DNA of 64,000 bases from Chryseobacterium sp. CH25 (GCF_004119455.1 NZ_NRQT01000010.1:62001-126000); one strand, 5' to 3'; positions 16,173-25,172 are shown, counted from the first letter of the stretch. The notes: generated from the sequence alone by a model not told the origin. Translations and numbers: made by a program.

Positions 16173-17684
16173 ATGTTAGAAAGAATCAGATTAGAAAGTC
16201 TACACGAAAAGGTTACTACAGCTGAAAACGCTGTAAAAATGATTAAAGACGGGATGACCATAGGGTCTAGCGGCTTTACAAAAGCAGGTGACAGCAAAGC
16301 TATTTTGCCGGCACTGGCAGAAAGAGGAAAAACAGAAGACCTTAAAGTCACTTTAATGACCGGAGCTTCACTGGGACACGGCACAGACGGGAAACTGGCA
16401 GAAGCTAATGTCTTAAAGAAAAGAATGCCGTTTCAGGTAGATCCTACTTTAAGGAACAAAATCAATAAAGGTGAAATCCTTTTCATCGATCAGCATTTAA
16501 GTGAAAGTGCAGAATTTCTTCACACCAAAAATCTTCAGAGCATTGATGTAGCCATTATTGAGGCTGCTTATATCGAAAGAGACGGAAGTATTGTTCCCAC
16601 CACTTCAGTAGGAAATTCAGTGACCTTTGCTGCTTTGGCTAAAAAAGTAATCATTGAAATCAATACAGAAGTTCCTGAAGAAGTGTATGGCATCCACGAT
16701 ATTTATCAGGCTGAAGATTATCCTTACAGAAATGTCATTCCAATTGTAGCTCCATGGAATAAAATCGGAAGAAAAAGTATTCCTGTAGATCCTAGTAAAA
16801 TTGAAGCCATTGTTTTCACCAATCTTAAAGACAGTCCTGCCGATATTGCAGAACCGGATGAGAAAACAACAGCTATCGCCAAACACCTACTTGCCTTCTT
16901 TGAAAATGAAGTTCAGCTAGGACGTCTTACCGACAGATTACTTCCTCTTCAGGCAGGAATCGGGAAAGTAGCCAATGCTGTGCTTACTGGATTTAAAGAC
17001 AGTAATTTCTATGACTTAACCATGTTCTCCGAGGTTCTTCAGGACAGTACTTTTGATCTGATCGATTCCGGTAAACTAAGTTTTGCCTCTGCATCTTCCA
17101 TTACCGTTTCTCAGGAATGCTATGAAAGAGTCTTAGGAAACCTTTCAAAATATAAAGACAAGTTTGTTTTAAGACCTCAGAATATTTCCAATACTCCAGG
17201 ATTGATCAGAAGATTAGGAGTAATTGCCATTAATACAGCCATTGAATTTGATATTTATGGAAATGTAAACTCTACTCATATCGGCGGAACAAAAATTATG
17301 AACGGAATTGGTGGCTCCGGAGATTTCGCAAGAAATGCTTACTTAAGTATTTTTGTAACTCAGGCAGCTTCCAAAGGAAACAATATTTCACACGTATTAC
17401 CAATGGTTTCTCACACAGATCACACAGAACATGATGTTGATATTTTAGTTACCGATGTTGGTTTGGCCGATTTAAGAGGTTTAGCACCTAGAGAAAGAGC
17501 TCAGAAGATTATTGACAACTGTGTTCATCCTGATTACAGAGAAGAATTACAGTCTTATTTTGACAGAGCCTGTGAACGTGGAGGGCACACCCCTCACTTA
17601 CTGGAAGAGGCTTTCAGCTGGCATTTACGTTTTTCCGAAACCGGAAGTATGAAACAAAAAACAGAAGCTGAAGTTTCTAATTAA
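16173..17684 (+). CDS. Succinyl-CoA:acetate/propionate CoA-transferase (YgfH/AarC-like)
   Basis: 503 aa, the usual length of the YgfH/AarC branch of acetyl-CoA hydrolase/transferases, which move CoA between succinyl-CoA and short acids. Features: DGMTIGSSGFTKAGDSKA at the N terminus; FSEVLQDSTFDL, which holds the conserved glutamate (residue 287) that forms the CoA thioester in this superfamily; DIYGNVNSTHIGGTKIMN and GGSGDFARNAYLSIF; and ADLRGLAPRERAQ. Between hmgA and hpd, it could handle acetoacetate or acetate from tyrosine breakdown, but that is inferred. Confidence 0.88.
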   Translation: MLERIRLESLHEKVTTAENAVKMIKDGMTIGSSGFTKAGDSKAILPALAERGKTEDLKVTLMTGASLGHGTDGKLAEANVLKKRMPFQVDPTLRNKINKGEILFIDQHLSESAEFLHTKNLQSIDVAIIEAAYIERDGSIVPTTSVGNSVTFAALAKKVIIEINTEVPEEVYGIHDIYQAEDYPYRNVIPIVAPWNKIGRKSIPVDPSKIEAIVFTNLKDSPADIAEPDEKTTAIAKHLLAFFENEVQLGRLTDRLLPLQAGIGKVANAVLTGFKDSNFYDLTMFSEVLQDSTFDLIDSGKLSFASASSITVSQECYERVLGNLSKYKDKFVLRPQNISNTPGLIRRLGVIAINTAIEFDIYGNVNSTHIGGTKIMNGIGGSGDFARNAYLSIFVTQAASKGNNISHVLPMVSHTDHTEHDVDILVTDVGLADLRGLAPRERAQKIIDNCVHPDYREELQSYFDRACERGGHTPHLLEEAFSWHLRFSETGSMKQKTEAEVSN

Positions 17685-17714
17685 GTATACTTATCACCTT
17701 AAAAAAAACTATAG

Positions 17715-17749
17715 AAGGATCAGATGTTATCATTTGATCCTTTATTTTT
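17715..17749 (+). terminator. Terminator after the first CoA-transferase
   Basis: AAGGATCA, 12-nt loop, TGATCCTT followed by TATTTTTATT. Confidence 0.7.
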
Positions 17750-17902
17750 ATTAAATTTATATGATCCATCAATATGATAAAAGTCTTTTAATATCCTTTA
17801 TCATATTTGAAATAATTAGAGATATTAAAGGTATCTTTGAGAGAGGTTAGGCATTTTATGAAATAGAAATTAGTCAGGAATTTTATAATAAAAAGATAAA
17901 AT

Positions 17903-19177
17903 ATGAATAATTACATCAGCGCAGAAGAAGCGATATATACAGTAAAAAGCGGTAACCGTGTATTTTTCCACGGCAGCGCATGTACTCCCAATTATCTGAT
18001 CGACGAACTGGCAAGACAGGCCCACAGATTAGACCATGTAGAGATGGTTTCTATTACCCAACAGGGAAATATAGAAATTGCAAAACCCGAGTACAAAGAC
18101 AAGTTCTTTATCAATTCCTTATTCGTATCTACGCCGGTTCGTGATGCTGTAAACTCAGACAGAGGAGACTTTGTTCCTGTATTTTTAAGTGAAATTCCTA
18201 TTTTATTTAGAAAAAATATACTTCCTTTAGATGTTGCGCTGGTAACCGTTTCTCCACCGGACAGACATGGCTTCTGTACATTGGGAACTTCAGTGGATAT
18301 TGCAAGAGCTGCTGTAGATACAGCGAAAACCATCGTAGCAGTAGTTAATCCAAGAATGCCGAGAACGCACGGAGACGGAATGATTCACATCAGCAGAATC
18401 CATAAACTGGTTTGGCATGAAGAAGAACTTCATACGGTAGATTACAGCTCAAAAGTGGGTCCTGAAGAAATGCTGGTAGGAAAAAATGTAGCTGAACTTA
18501 TTGAAGACCGATCTACCCTTCAAATGGGTATCGGAACGATTCCTGATGCTGTTTTACAATGTTTACACAACCATAAAGACCTTGGTATCCATACGGAAAT
18601 GCTGAGTGATGGTGTGATAGACCTTATTCAGAATGATGTAATCAATAACAAGTATAAAGGCTACAACGACAATAAAACCATTACCAGCTTCTGTTTCGGC
18701 ACCAGAAAACTGTATGATTATGTGGATGATAATACCGTATTTGCCTTCAGAGACGTAAGTGAAGTGAACTTCCCGATCAATATTATGAAGAACAAAAAAC
18801 TGGTAGCCATCAATTCTGCTATTGAGATTGATCTTACCGGACAGGTATGTGCAGACTCTATCGGTACCCTGCAATACAGTGGTATCGGTGGCCAAATGGA
18901 CTTCATGCGTGGTGCTGCTTTAAGTGAAGATGGAAAACCCATCATCGCAATCACTGCAAGAACAAAAAAAGGAGTTTCAAGGATCGTTCCTTTCCTGAAA
19001 CAAGGTGCAGGTGTGGTAACCACAAGAGGCCATATTCATTATGTAGTTACAGAATACGGAACCGCTTACCTGTATGGCAAAAACCTTCGTCAGAGAGCAC
19101 AGGAGCTCATTAGTATTGCTCATCCCGATGACAGAGAGATGCTTGAAAGAGCCGCTTTTGAAAGGTTTAAGCACTGA
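17903..19177 (+). CDS. Acetyl-CoA hydrolase/transferase family protein (4-hydroxybutyrate CoA-transferase-like)
   Basis: 424 aa. RVFFHGSACTPNYLIDEL near the N terminus, VSPPDRHGFCTLGTSVD, QMGIGTIPDAV, then LGIHTEMLSDGVIDL with Glu232 at the place of the catalytic glutamate, and GGQMDFMRGAALS. This is the shorter branch containing 4-hydroxybutyrate and butyrate CoA-transferases, distinct from the preceding 503-aa gene, so the region has two non-identical CoA-transferases. Actual acyl substrate cannot be read. Own leader; a terminator separates it from its neighbour. Confidence 0.85.
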   Translation: MNNYISAEEAIYTVKSGNRVFFHGSACTPNYLIDELARQAHRLDHVEMVSITQQGNIEIAKPEYKDKFFINSLFVSTPVRDAVNSDRGDFVPVFLSEIPILFRKNILPLDVALVTVSPPDRHGFCTLGTSVDIARAAVDTAKTIVAVVNPRMPRTHGDGMIHISRIHKLVWHEEELHTVDYSSKVGPEEMLVGKNVAELIEDRSTLQMGIGTIPDAVLQCLHNHKDLGIHTEMLSDGVIDLIQNDVINNKYKGYNDNKTITSFCFGTRKLYDYVDDNTVFAFRDVSEVNFPINIMKNKKLVAINSAIEIDLTGQVCADSIGTLQYSGIGGQMDFMRGAALSEDGKPIIAITARTKKGVSRIVPFLKQGAGVVTTRGHIHYVVTEYGTAYLYGKNLRQRAQELISIAHPDDREMLERAAFERFKH

Positions 19178-19281
19178 TAATCAAACAGTAATATATTTTA
19201 ACTTTAATTTTTATCTAGATTTTAAAAATATATCTTTAACTTATACGAGTAAAAGATAAAAAAGCCTTAATATTTTGGCAG

Positions 19282-19289
19282 TATTTTTG
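19282..19289 (+). promoter_or_regulatory. -7 box of the 264-aa unknown gene
   Basis: TATTTTTG, 26 bp before the TTG start at 19316. Confidence 0.4.
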
Positions 19290-19315
19290 ATAAAAACCTT
19301 TTTAAAACAAGGAAA

Positions 19316-20110
19316 TTGAAGACTATATATAATTCGATACGAGAAGAAGTTGTAAAGCATTCGAAGGTAAGGAATTCTGTTTTGGGGAATGTGAATGAAT
19401 GGAAGAGAAGCCATTATATTATTCTTTCAGAAATCATTAAAGACGAACTTTCAGAAGCTGAAGAACTTAAAGGTGGTAAAAAGTTTGAAATCGGGACTAC
19501 GATTTCCCATGTTACTCTGCAACGTTTTTTTGAAAACGATTATCAGGATAAAACTCATAGTGATCTGAGGTTCTTAAAAACCTTGGATAAAATATGCATT
19601 TTTCTGGGTTATAAAGATCTTAATGATTATATCCTTTCCATAAGGCATAAAAAGAAAGATCAGGATGAAACGGATGACCTGTCATCTATGACCAGGTTGG
19701 TATATAACTATTGTGCCAGAGCATTCGAGTTCTGCAAACAGTTTCCCAACCATAATACAGAACTTTTCAAAGAGCTGGTATTTGATGATTCTCCTTTTTT
19801 AGAAAGAATTTCACAGTTCAGTAAAGAACTCTGTGACAAAGAATTCCAACTGGTAACCAAAAATAACAGATCTAATTATGAAGTTTTTGATATTCAGATT
19901 GTAACCGATGAACCGAATAAAAAAATACTGGAAACTCAGGAATTTTGGAATCTGCTATTCAAAGTAGGAGAAACCGGCGAAGAGCATTTTGTGAATCAAC
20001 TCAGTACTCAGATTTACTTTTTTAAGAAAATAGATAATACCTGGAAAATCTGGGACAACTACAATCCCGATGCAGGAATGCTTAACAGAAAGATAGAAAC
20101 CACCGTATAA
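19316..20110 (+). CDS. Unrecognised 264-aa protein with a Bacteroidetes HTH-like N-terminal region
   Basis: The frame opens with TTG; no ATG occurs before about residue 120, so a TTG start is the best choice. Residues about 60-105 (SHVTLQRFFENDY, then LRFLKTLDKICIFLGYKDLNDYI) resemble the TLKRFFG-type helical domain seen in flavobacterial regulatory proteins. The C-terminal third (FQLVTKNNRSNYEVFDIQIV through YFFKKIDNTWKIWDNY) looks like an alpha+beta domain of NTF2-like appearance. No catalytic motif. Its site between CoA-transferase and hpd makes a local regulator possible; this is inference. Confidence 0.65.
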   Translation: MKTIYNSIREEVVKHSKVRNSVLGNVNEWKRSHYIILSEIIKDELSEAEELKGGKKFEIGTTISHVTLQRFFENDYQDKTHSDLRFLKTLDKICIFLGYKDLNDYILSIRHKKKDQDETDDLSSMTRLVYNYCARAFEFCKQFPNHNTELFKELVFDDSPFLERISQFSKELCDKEFQLVTKNNRSNYEVFDIQIVTDEPNKKILETQEFWNLLFKVGETGEEHFVNQLSTQIYFFKKIDNTWKIWDNYNPDAGMLNRKIETTV

Positions 20111-20121
20111 CAATACAATAA

Positions 20122-20150
20122 GAAAGCCGCAGATTATCTCTGCGGCTTTC
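20122..20150 (+). terminator. Terminator hairpin after the unknown gene
   Basis: GAAAGCCGCAGA-TTATC-TCTGCGGCTTTC, a perfect 12-bp stem 11 bp after the stop; the U tract is weak. Confidence 0.7.
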
Positions 20151-20353
20151 ATGTTCGAAATATTTTTCTCTCACTTGTTTTTTGTATGACAAATGTAGGC
20201 AGCTTATTTTAAACTTAAGAAACTTAAATATACTTAAGTGAACACTTCTTGAACTTTATGTTAAATATATTCAATGAATCAGGCGTAATATTTTCGCTAT
20301 ATCCAAGAATTTTGTAATTTGCATACCAATAAAATAAAAGTAAAAGAGAAAAT

Positions 20354-21484
20354 ATGTCAACACTTACATTTGCCGAGAAAATTGCTCAAGCAGAAAATTT
20401 CTTACCGATTAACGGTACAGATTATATTGAGTTTTATGTAGGAAATGCAAAACAGGCTGCCCATTATTACAAAACCGCTTTCGGTTTTCAGTCTGTAGCA
20501 TATGCGGGTCCTGAAACAGGAGTGAGAGACCGCGCATCTTATGTGCTTCAACAGGGAAAAATCAGATTGGTACTTACTACAGGACTTAAATCTGACTCGC
20601 CTATCAGCGAACACGTAAAAAAACATGGTGACGGAGTAAAAATTTTGGCACTTTGGGTAGATGACGCGTATGCTGCATTTGAAGAAACAACTAAAAGAGG
20701 GGGAAAACCTTATTTGGAGCCAGTAACTTTAACTGATGAGCAAGGTGAAGTAAGAATGTCCGGGATTTATACCTACGGAGAAACTGTTCACATGTTTATA
20801 GAAAGAAAAAATTACAACGGAGCTTTCATGCCTGGGTATGAAAAGTGGGAAAGCAATTACAAGCCTGAAGAAGCTGGTTTACTCTATGTAGACCACTGTG
20901 TAGGAAACGTAGACTGGAACAGAATGATTCCTACCGTAGAATGGTATGAAAAAGTGATGGGATTTGTAAACATCCTTTCTTTTGATGACAAGCAGATCAA
21001 CACAGAATATTCTGCCTTGATGTCTAAAGTAATGTCAAACGGAAACGGTTATGCAAAATTCCCGATCAACGAGCCTGCAGAAGGTAAAAAGAAATCTCAG
21101 GTAGAAGAATATCTTGACTTCTACGAAGGAGAAGGAGTACAGCATATTGCTGTAGCAACAAAAGATATCATCCATACTGTAACCGAGCTTAAAAAGCGTG
21201 GTGTAGAGTTCCTTTCTGCTCCACCAGAGGCTTATTACGACATGGTTCCTGAAAGAGTTGGTCATATTGATGAAGATCTTAAAAAACTGCAGGAGTTAGG
21301 TATACTTATTGATCATGATGAAGAAGGATATCTGTTACAGATTTTTACGAAGCCTGTAGAAGACCGTCCTACTCTATTCTTCGAAATCATTGAAAGACAC
21401 GGTGCACAGAGTTTTGGTGCCGGAAACTTCAAAGCATTGTTCGAAGCATTAGAAAGAGAACAGGAAAGAAGAGGAAATCTTTAA
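20354..21484 (+). CDS. hpd: 4-Hydroxyphenylpyruvate dioxygenase
   Basis: 376 aa, two vicinal-oxygen-chelate domains. It converts 4-hydroxyphenylpyruvate to homogentisate. The three iron ligands are visible: His181 in YVDHCVGNV, His264 in VQHIAVATKD and Glu344 in LFFEIIERHG, with the C-terminal FGAGNFKALFEALE tail that closes the active site. Length is normal. Supplies the substrate of hmgA upstream; a terminator follows, so fahA is at least partly separate. A near-match box TAATTTG occurs about 40 bp upstream. Confidence 0.95.
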   Translation: MSTLTFAEKIAQAENFLPINGTDYIEFYVGNAKQAAHYYKTAFGFQSVAYAGPETGVRDRASYVLQQGKIRLVLTTGLKSDSPISEHVKKHGDGVKILALWVDDAYAAFEETTKRGGKPYLEPVTLTDEQGEVRMSGIYTYGETVHMFIERKNYNGAFMPGYEKWESNYKPEEAGLLYVDHCVGNVDWNRMIPTVEWYEKVMGFVNILSFDDKQINTEYSALMSKVMSNGNGYAKFPINEPAEGKKKSQVEEYLDFYEGEGVQHIAVATKDIIHTVTELKKRGVEFLSAPPEAYYDMVPERVGHIDEDLKKLQELGILIDHDEEGYLLQIFTKPVEDRPTLFFEIIERHGAQSFGAGNFKALFEALEREQERRGNL

Positions 21485-21503
21485 TTTTACAACCAAAAAT
21501 ACT

Positions 21504-21543
21504 AAGTTTTGTCAGGATGCAAGGTTCTGACAAAACTTTTTTA
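21504..21543 (+). terminator. Terminator after hpd
   Basis: AAGTTTTGTCAG, 11-nt loop, CTGACAAAACTT followed by TTTT. Confidence 0.85.
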
Positions 21544-21557
21544 TAAAACACAGCATA

Positions 21558-22019
21558 ATGAGAAAACTTTTAATTGGAATTTTATTCTTTGGAACCTTAG
21601 GTGTAAAAGCACAATACGGATCACTGAATGCAATTCTGGACCGACTTGAAGCAAGAAGAGGTATCAATCAGAATCTTGAAAAGGTAAATATCGACAACAA
21701 AAAGTTTGTTTTCATTAAAGATGAAGCAGACCATACGGAAAGAGATTTTATTGTGATCAAAGGAAACAGCGCAACCTATGTAGAGGTTTTCGATGATAAA
21801 GCTACCGGAGAAAGCAGTTCCAATGTTTTTACCGGTGATATTGTCCGAAAAAAGAACATCGTTTCCTTACGGGCAGATGTACTTGAAGGCAAAAAAATCC
21901 CGATGCCTGTCACCAAAACACTACTGCTTACCCAACAGGACAATATTCTCTACCTCATCGATGTTAATACCAGAGACCGATGGATTGATGAAGCTTCCTA
22001 CTCAAAAAAGGCAAAATAA
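21558..22019 (+). CDS. Small secreted protein of unknown function
   Basis: 153 aa with a signal peptide (MRKLLIGILFFGTLGVKAQ). The mature part is a charged, beta-rich sequence (NKKFVFIKDEADHTERDFIV, then NILYLIDVNTRDRWID) without cysteines or known motifs. It starts 14 bp after the hpd terminator and ends 57 bp before fahA, so it may share the fahA transcript. I do not recognise the family. Confidence 0.7.
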   Translation: MRKLLIGILFFGTLGVKAQYGSLNAILDRLEARRGINQNLEKVNIDNKKFVFIKDEADHTERDFIVIKGNSATYVEVFDDKATGESSSNVFTGDIVRKKNIVSLRADVLEGKKIPMPVTKTLLLTQQDNILYLIDVNTRDRWIDEASYSKKAK

Positions 22020-22076
22020 ACATCTTCGGGGAAAGTTTCTCAGGATGATATTTTAATCTAACTAAAATCTAAACTT

Positions 22077-23324
22077 ATGAAATCATTTGTAGACTATTCC
22101 TCAAATTCGGATTTTTCTATACACAATATTCCTTTCGGGGTAGCAGTATTCAACAAAGAATATATCGGATGCTGCACAAGAATCGGAGATCAGGTTATTG
22201 ATCTTGCCACCCTTTACGATCTTGGCTATTTTGAAGACATTGAAGGATTGGACGACAATGTTTTTGAAGCCTATACGATTAACGAATTTATCGAATTGGG
22301 TAAACCTGTTACCAACGCCGTTCGTACCAAAATCCAGACTCTATTACAGGAAGGATCTGCATTATCAAAAGATCAGAAAACCATTGAAGAGGCATTCTAT
22401 GACCTTGATAAGGTAAAAATGATGATGCCGGTTCACATTCCAAACTATACAGACTTTTACAGCAGTATTGAACACGCTACCAACGTAGGAAAAATGTTAC
22501 GTGATCCTGCTAACGCTTTATTACCAAACTGGAAACATTTACCGGTAGGTTACCACGGAAGAGCTTCCTCTATTGTTGTTTCAGGAACAGAAATCAACCG
22601 TCCAAAAGGCCAGATGAAACCTGCTGATTTAGACAAGCCTGTTTTTGGACCTTGCAAACAGTTGGATTTTGAACTGGAAATGGCTTTCATCGTTAATAAA
22701 AATACAGAGATGGGAGAAAGTATTTCTACTAAAGATGCTGAAGATGCTATCTTCGGGATGGTAGTATTCAACGACTGGTCTGCTAGAGATATTCAGGCTT
22801 GGGAATATGCTCCACTAGGGCCATTCCTTGCGAAAAACTTCGGTTCATCTATTTCTCCATGGGTAGTTACACTTGAAGCTTTGGAGCCATTCAGAACTTC
22901 TTCTGAGGCACAGGATCCTGAAGTTTTAGAGTATTTGAAATTTGAAGGAGACAAAAACTACGATATCAACCTTGAAGTTTACATTCAACCAGAAAATGGA
23001 GACCAAAACCTGGTTTGTGAAAGTAACTACAAATACATGTACTGGAATATGGCTCAACAATTAGCTCACCACACCATCAACGGATGTAATGTGGAAGTTG
23101 GTGATATGTATGCCAGCGGTACCATTTCAGGGAGTGATCCAAAATCGTTCGGTTCTATGATGGAATTAACGTGGAGAGGTCAAAATCCTCTATCATTAAG
23201 CAACGGTGAAGAAAGAAAATTCATTGAAGATAATGATACCGTTACCATGAAAGCTTGGGCTGAAAAAGATGGTGTGAGAGTAGGCTTCGGTGAAGTTTCC
23301 GGTAAAATTATCCCAACACTTTAA
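22077..23324 (+). CDS. fahA: Fumarylacetoacetase
   Basis: 415 aa. Last step of tyrosine degradation: cleaves fumarylacetoacetate to fumarate and acetoacetate. N-terminal SH3-like domain (DFSIHNIPFGVAVF), then the FAH fold with DFYSSIEHATNVG, where Asp126 is a metal ligand and His133 the catalytic base as in the animal enzyme, LPVGYHGRASSIVVSGTEI, and a C-terminal YASGTISGSDPKSFGSM. Same strand as hpd and hmgA. No maleylacetoacetate isomerase gene is in the window. Confidence 0.94.
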   Translation: MKSFVDYSSNSDFSIHNIPFGVAVFNKEYIGCCTRIGDQVIDLATLYDLGYFEDIEGLDDNVFEAYTINEFIELGKPVTNAVRTKIQTLLQEGSALSKDQKTIEEAFYDLDKVKMMMPVHIPNYTDFYSSIEHATNVGKMLRDPANALLPNWKHLPVGYHGRASSIVVSGTEINRPKGQMKPADLDKPVFGPCKQLDFELEMAFIVNKNTEMGESISTKDAEDAIFGMVVFNDWSARDIQAWEYAPLGPFLAKNFGSSISPWVVTLEALEPFRTSSEAQDPEVLEYLKFEGDKNYDINLEVYIQPENGDQNLVCESNYKYMYWNMAQQLAHHTINGCNVEVGDMYASGTISGSDPKSFGSMMELTWRGQNPLSLSNGEERKFIEDNDTVTMKAWAEKDGVRVGFGEVSGKIIPTL

Positions 23325-23341
23325 GATAAAAAATAAACGTT

Positions 23342-23445
23342 AGATGCTTCGACTTCGCTCAGCATGACATCGCTAGAAATATGCTGTAAAATAACAGTTA
23401 GTATTAGATTTGTCATGCTGAGCGCAGCCGAAGCATCTTTTTTTA
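23342..23445. repeat. 28-bp inverted repeat (GATGCTTCG...CGAAGCATC) with U tract
   Basis: AGATGCTTCGACTTCGCTCA with GCATGACA (23342-23369) is mirrored by 23411-23438 at 26 of 28 positions. Seven T's follow the right arm, so it can also terminate the fahA transcript. It is the type of palindrome dispersed in many Bacteroidetes genomes. Confidence 0.75.
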
Positions 23446-23485
23446 ACATACATTGAATACTTAAGTTTAAGTACCCAAATAAACT

Positions 23486-24307
23486 ATGAAAACAGTAATA
23501 CCTTCCGAGCTAACCTCTGTACAGCTTCAAACCATTATGCAGACGGCCGTTTCTCCGCGCCCTATTGCATTAGCTTCTACAGTGGATAAAGACGGTAACA
23601 GTAATTTATCTCCATTCAGCTTTTTCAATATGTTCAGTACGGTTCCACCGATTCTGATCTTTTCACCTTCGAGGAGAGTGCGTGACAATACCACGAAACA
23701 TACCCTTGAAAATGTGCTGGAAGTACCGGAAGTAGTAATCGGAACCGTAAACTTCCCTATTGTACAGCAAATTTCTTTAGCTTCTACAGAATATGAAACA
23801 GGTATTAATGAGTTTATAAAATCAGGTCTTACCATGAAAGATGCCGATTTTGTACAACCTAAACTGATTGAAGAATGCCCTGTAAACTTTGAATGTAAAG
23901 TTTTAGAAGTAAAATCTTTAGGCGATCAGGGTGGAGCAGGAAATCTTGTGATCTGTGAAGTTCAGAAGATCCATATCAGAGAAGAGTATCTGAATGAGGC
24001 AGGAAATCTGGACCAGCAAAAACTGGATATGGTAGCGCGTTTAGGGAGCAACTGGTATTCAAGAAGTAATGAAAACAGCCTTTTTGAAGTACCAAAACCT
24101 TTGGTAACAAAAGGAATTGGTTTTGATCTTTTGCCAGATGCCATCAAATACAGCAAAGTATTTACAGGAAATGATCTGGGAATGCTTGCGAATGTTGAAA
24201 TATTGCCTTCGGGAGAATATCATTCCGATGAAAATATTCATTTGGATGCACAGAAACTATTACTTGAAAGTAAAATTGAAGAAGCCTGGAAGATTTTAAT
24301 TAAATAA
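23486..24307 (+). CDS. Flavin reductase-like FMN-binding split-barrel protein
   Basis: 273 aa. Split-barrel flavin-binding domain with VSPRPIALASTVDKDGNSNL and SPFSFFNMFSTVPPILIFSP, the family pattern around the FMN phosphate, and EVPEVVIGTVNF. Such proteins reduce or carry flavin for monooxygenases. Location after fahA suggests a link to aromatic breakdown, but no partner oxygenase is next to it. A lipoprotein gene follows after 13 bp. Confidence 0.8.
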   Translation: MKTVIPSELTSVQLQTIMQTAVSPRPIALASTVDKDGNSNLSPFSFFNMFSTVPPILIFSPSRRVRDNTTKHTLENVLEVPEVVIGTVNFPIVQQISLASTEYETGINEFIKSGLTMKDADFVQPKLIEECPVNFECKVLEVKSLGDQGGAGNLVICEVQKIHIREEYLNEAGNLDQQKLDMVARLGSNWYSRSNENSLFEVPKPLVTKGIGFDLLPDAIKYSKVFTGNDLGMLANVEILPSGEYHSDENIHLDAQKLLLESKIEEAWKILIK

Positions 24308-24320
24308 TCCGAACGTATTC

Positions 24321-24932
24321 ATGAGAAAATTTATTTTCTTCTTTGTTCTCTTAATCACTTTACAATCATGCTATTATCCTGTTAGGAAAGATTACGGGGT
24401 GTATAGCAAATCGCTTGTATTTTCAAAAGATAAGAAATGGCTGATTAATAACATCAAAACCGGGGTAGATTCTAACCACAGAGAAATGATGGATAAGGAA
24501 GTTCTTCAACTATTTCAGAGCTTAAGTAATGGCAATACTTATGATTTAAAAACAGCAAAGGCAGAAAATCTTATTCAAAGCAATATTCCGTTTGAACCTG
24601 AAATGGAAGATCTTGAAACCCTTAAAAACAGCTCCGATTTTAATTTTCTGGTCAATATTTATACTATGAGGGTTCGCAGCACTTTAGATCGTGCAGCAGG
24701 TGAACTGGATGACTATAAAAAGAATGAAACTTTTGCGATGATGGATATTTATGATATCAAAACCATGAAAAAAATATATTCATTGAAAGCATATTCTGAA
24801 TTTTCACTGGACAAAGGTGAAAAGACTACCATTTTCACTCCTACAAGTGAAATGATGACCATGAAAAACTTCAGGAGCCTTTTAAAATCAGTAAAAAAGA
24901 ATGCTGTAATAACTGAAGCAATAATTCAATAA
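24321..24932 (+). CDS. Lipoprotein of unknown function
   Basis: 203 aa. Signal peptide and lipobox LQSC (Cys17) mark a lipid-anchored envelope protein. The mature part has a charged helical centre (REMMDKEVLQLFQSLSNG) and strands such as NFLVNIYTMRVRS and AMMDIYDIKTMKKIYSLK. It follows the flavin-reductase gene by 13 bp, indicating cotranscription. I do not recognise the family. Confidence 0.7.
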   Translation: MRKFIFFFVLLITLQSCYYPVRKDYGVYSKSLVFSKDKKWLINNIKTGVDSNHREMMDKEVLQLFQSLSNGNTYDLKTAKAENLIQSNIPFEPEMEDLETLKNSSDFNFLVNIYTMRVRSTLDRAAGELDDYKKNETFAMMDIYDIKTMKKIYSLKAYSEFSLDKGEKTTIFTPTSEMMTMKNFRSLLKSVKKNAVITEAIIQ

Positions 24933-24936
24933 AAAA

Positions 24937-24960
24937 AGGAGTGAAATTTTCACTCCTTCT
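24937..24960. terminator. Bidirectional terminator between converging genes
   Basis: AAGGAGTGAAA-TTTTCACTCCTT, flanked by A7 on the left and TTCTG on the right; it serves the lipoprotein (+) and the small Cys-rich peptide (-), whose stop is at 24966. Confidence 0.75.
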
Positions 24961-24965
24961 GTATT

Positions 24966-25172
24966 TTAAAAGCAACATCTATTGCGTCCGTCTACCTGCG
25001 TTATGGTGCCATAATCAGAATTACATGGCGGTACAATGCATCTGCTTTCACCGTCACTTAAATAATAATTAAAACATCCGGTTGGCGGGCATGATTGGGT
25101 TCCCTTTCCAACGATAAATTTTTGAGCATCTCTGTTTAATTTCTGAGCGTTTTTTAGATTTGATTTTTTCAT
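24966..25172 (-). CDS. Small Cys-rich peptide with bacteriocin-like leader
   Basis: 68 aa. Residues 1-24 (NLKNAQKLNRDAQKFIVGKG at the core) resemble the leader of double-glycine exported peptides of flavobacteria, but the site reads G-K-G instead of G-G. The remaining ~44 residues carry six cysteines (TQSCPPTGC, SRCIVPPC, NRCCF) and are otherwise polar. This suggests an exported, disulfide-bonded or modified peptide. No C39 peptidase-transporter or modification enzyme is adjacent, so its maturation must rely on distant genes. Function unknown. Confidence 0.65.
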   Translation of the reverse strand: MKKSNLKNAQKLNRDAQKFIVGKGTQSCPPTGCFNYYLSDGESRCIVPPCNSDYGTITQVDGRNRCCF

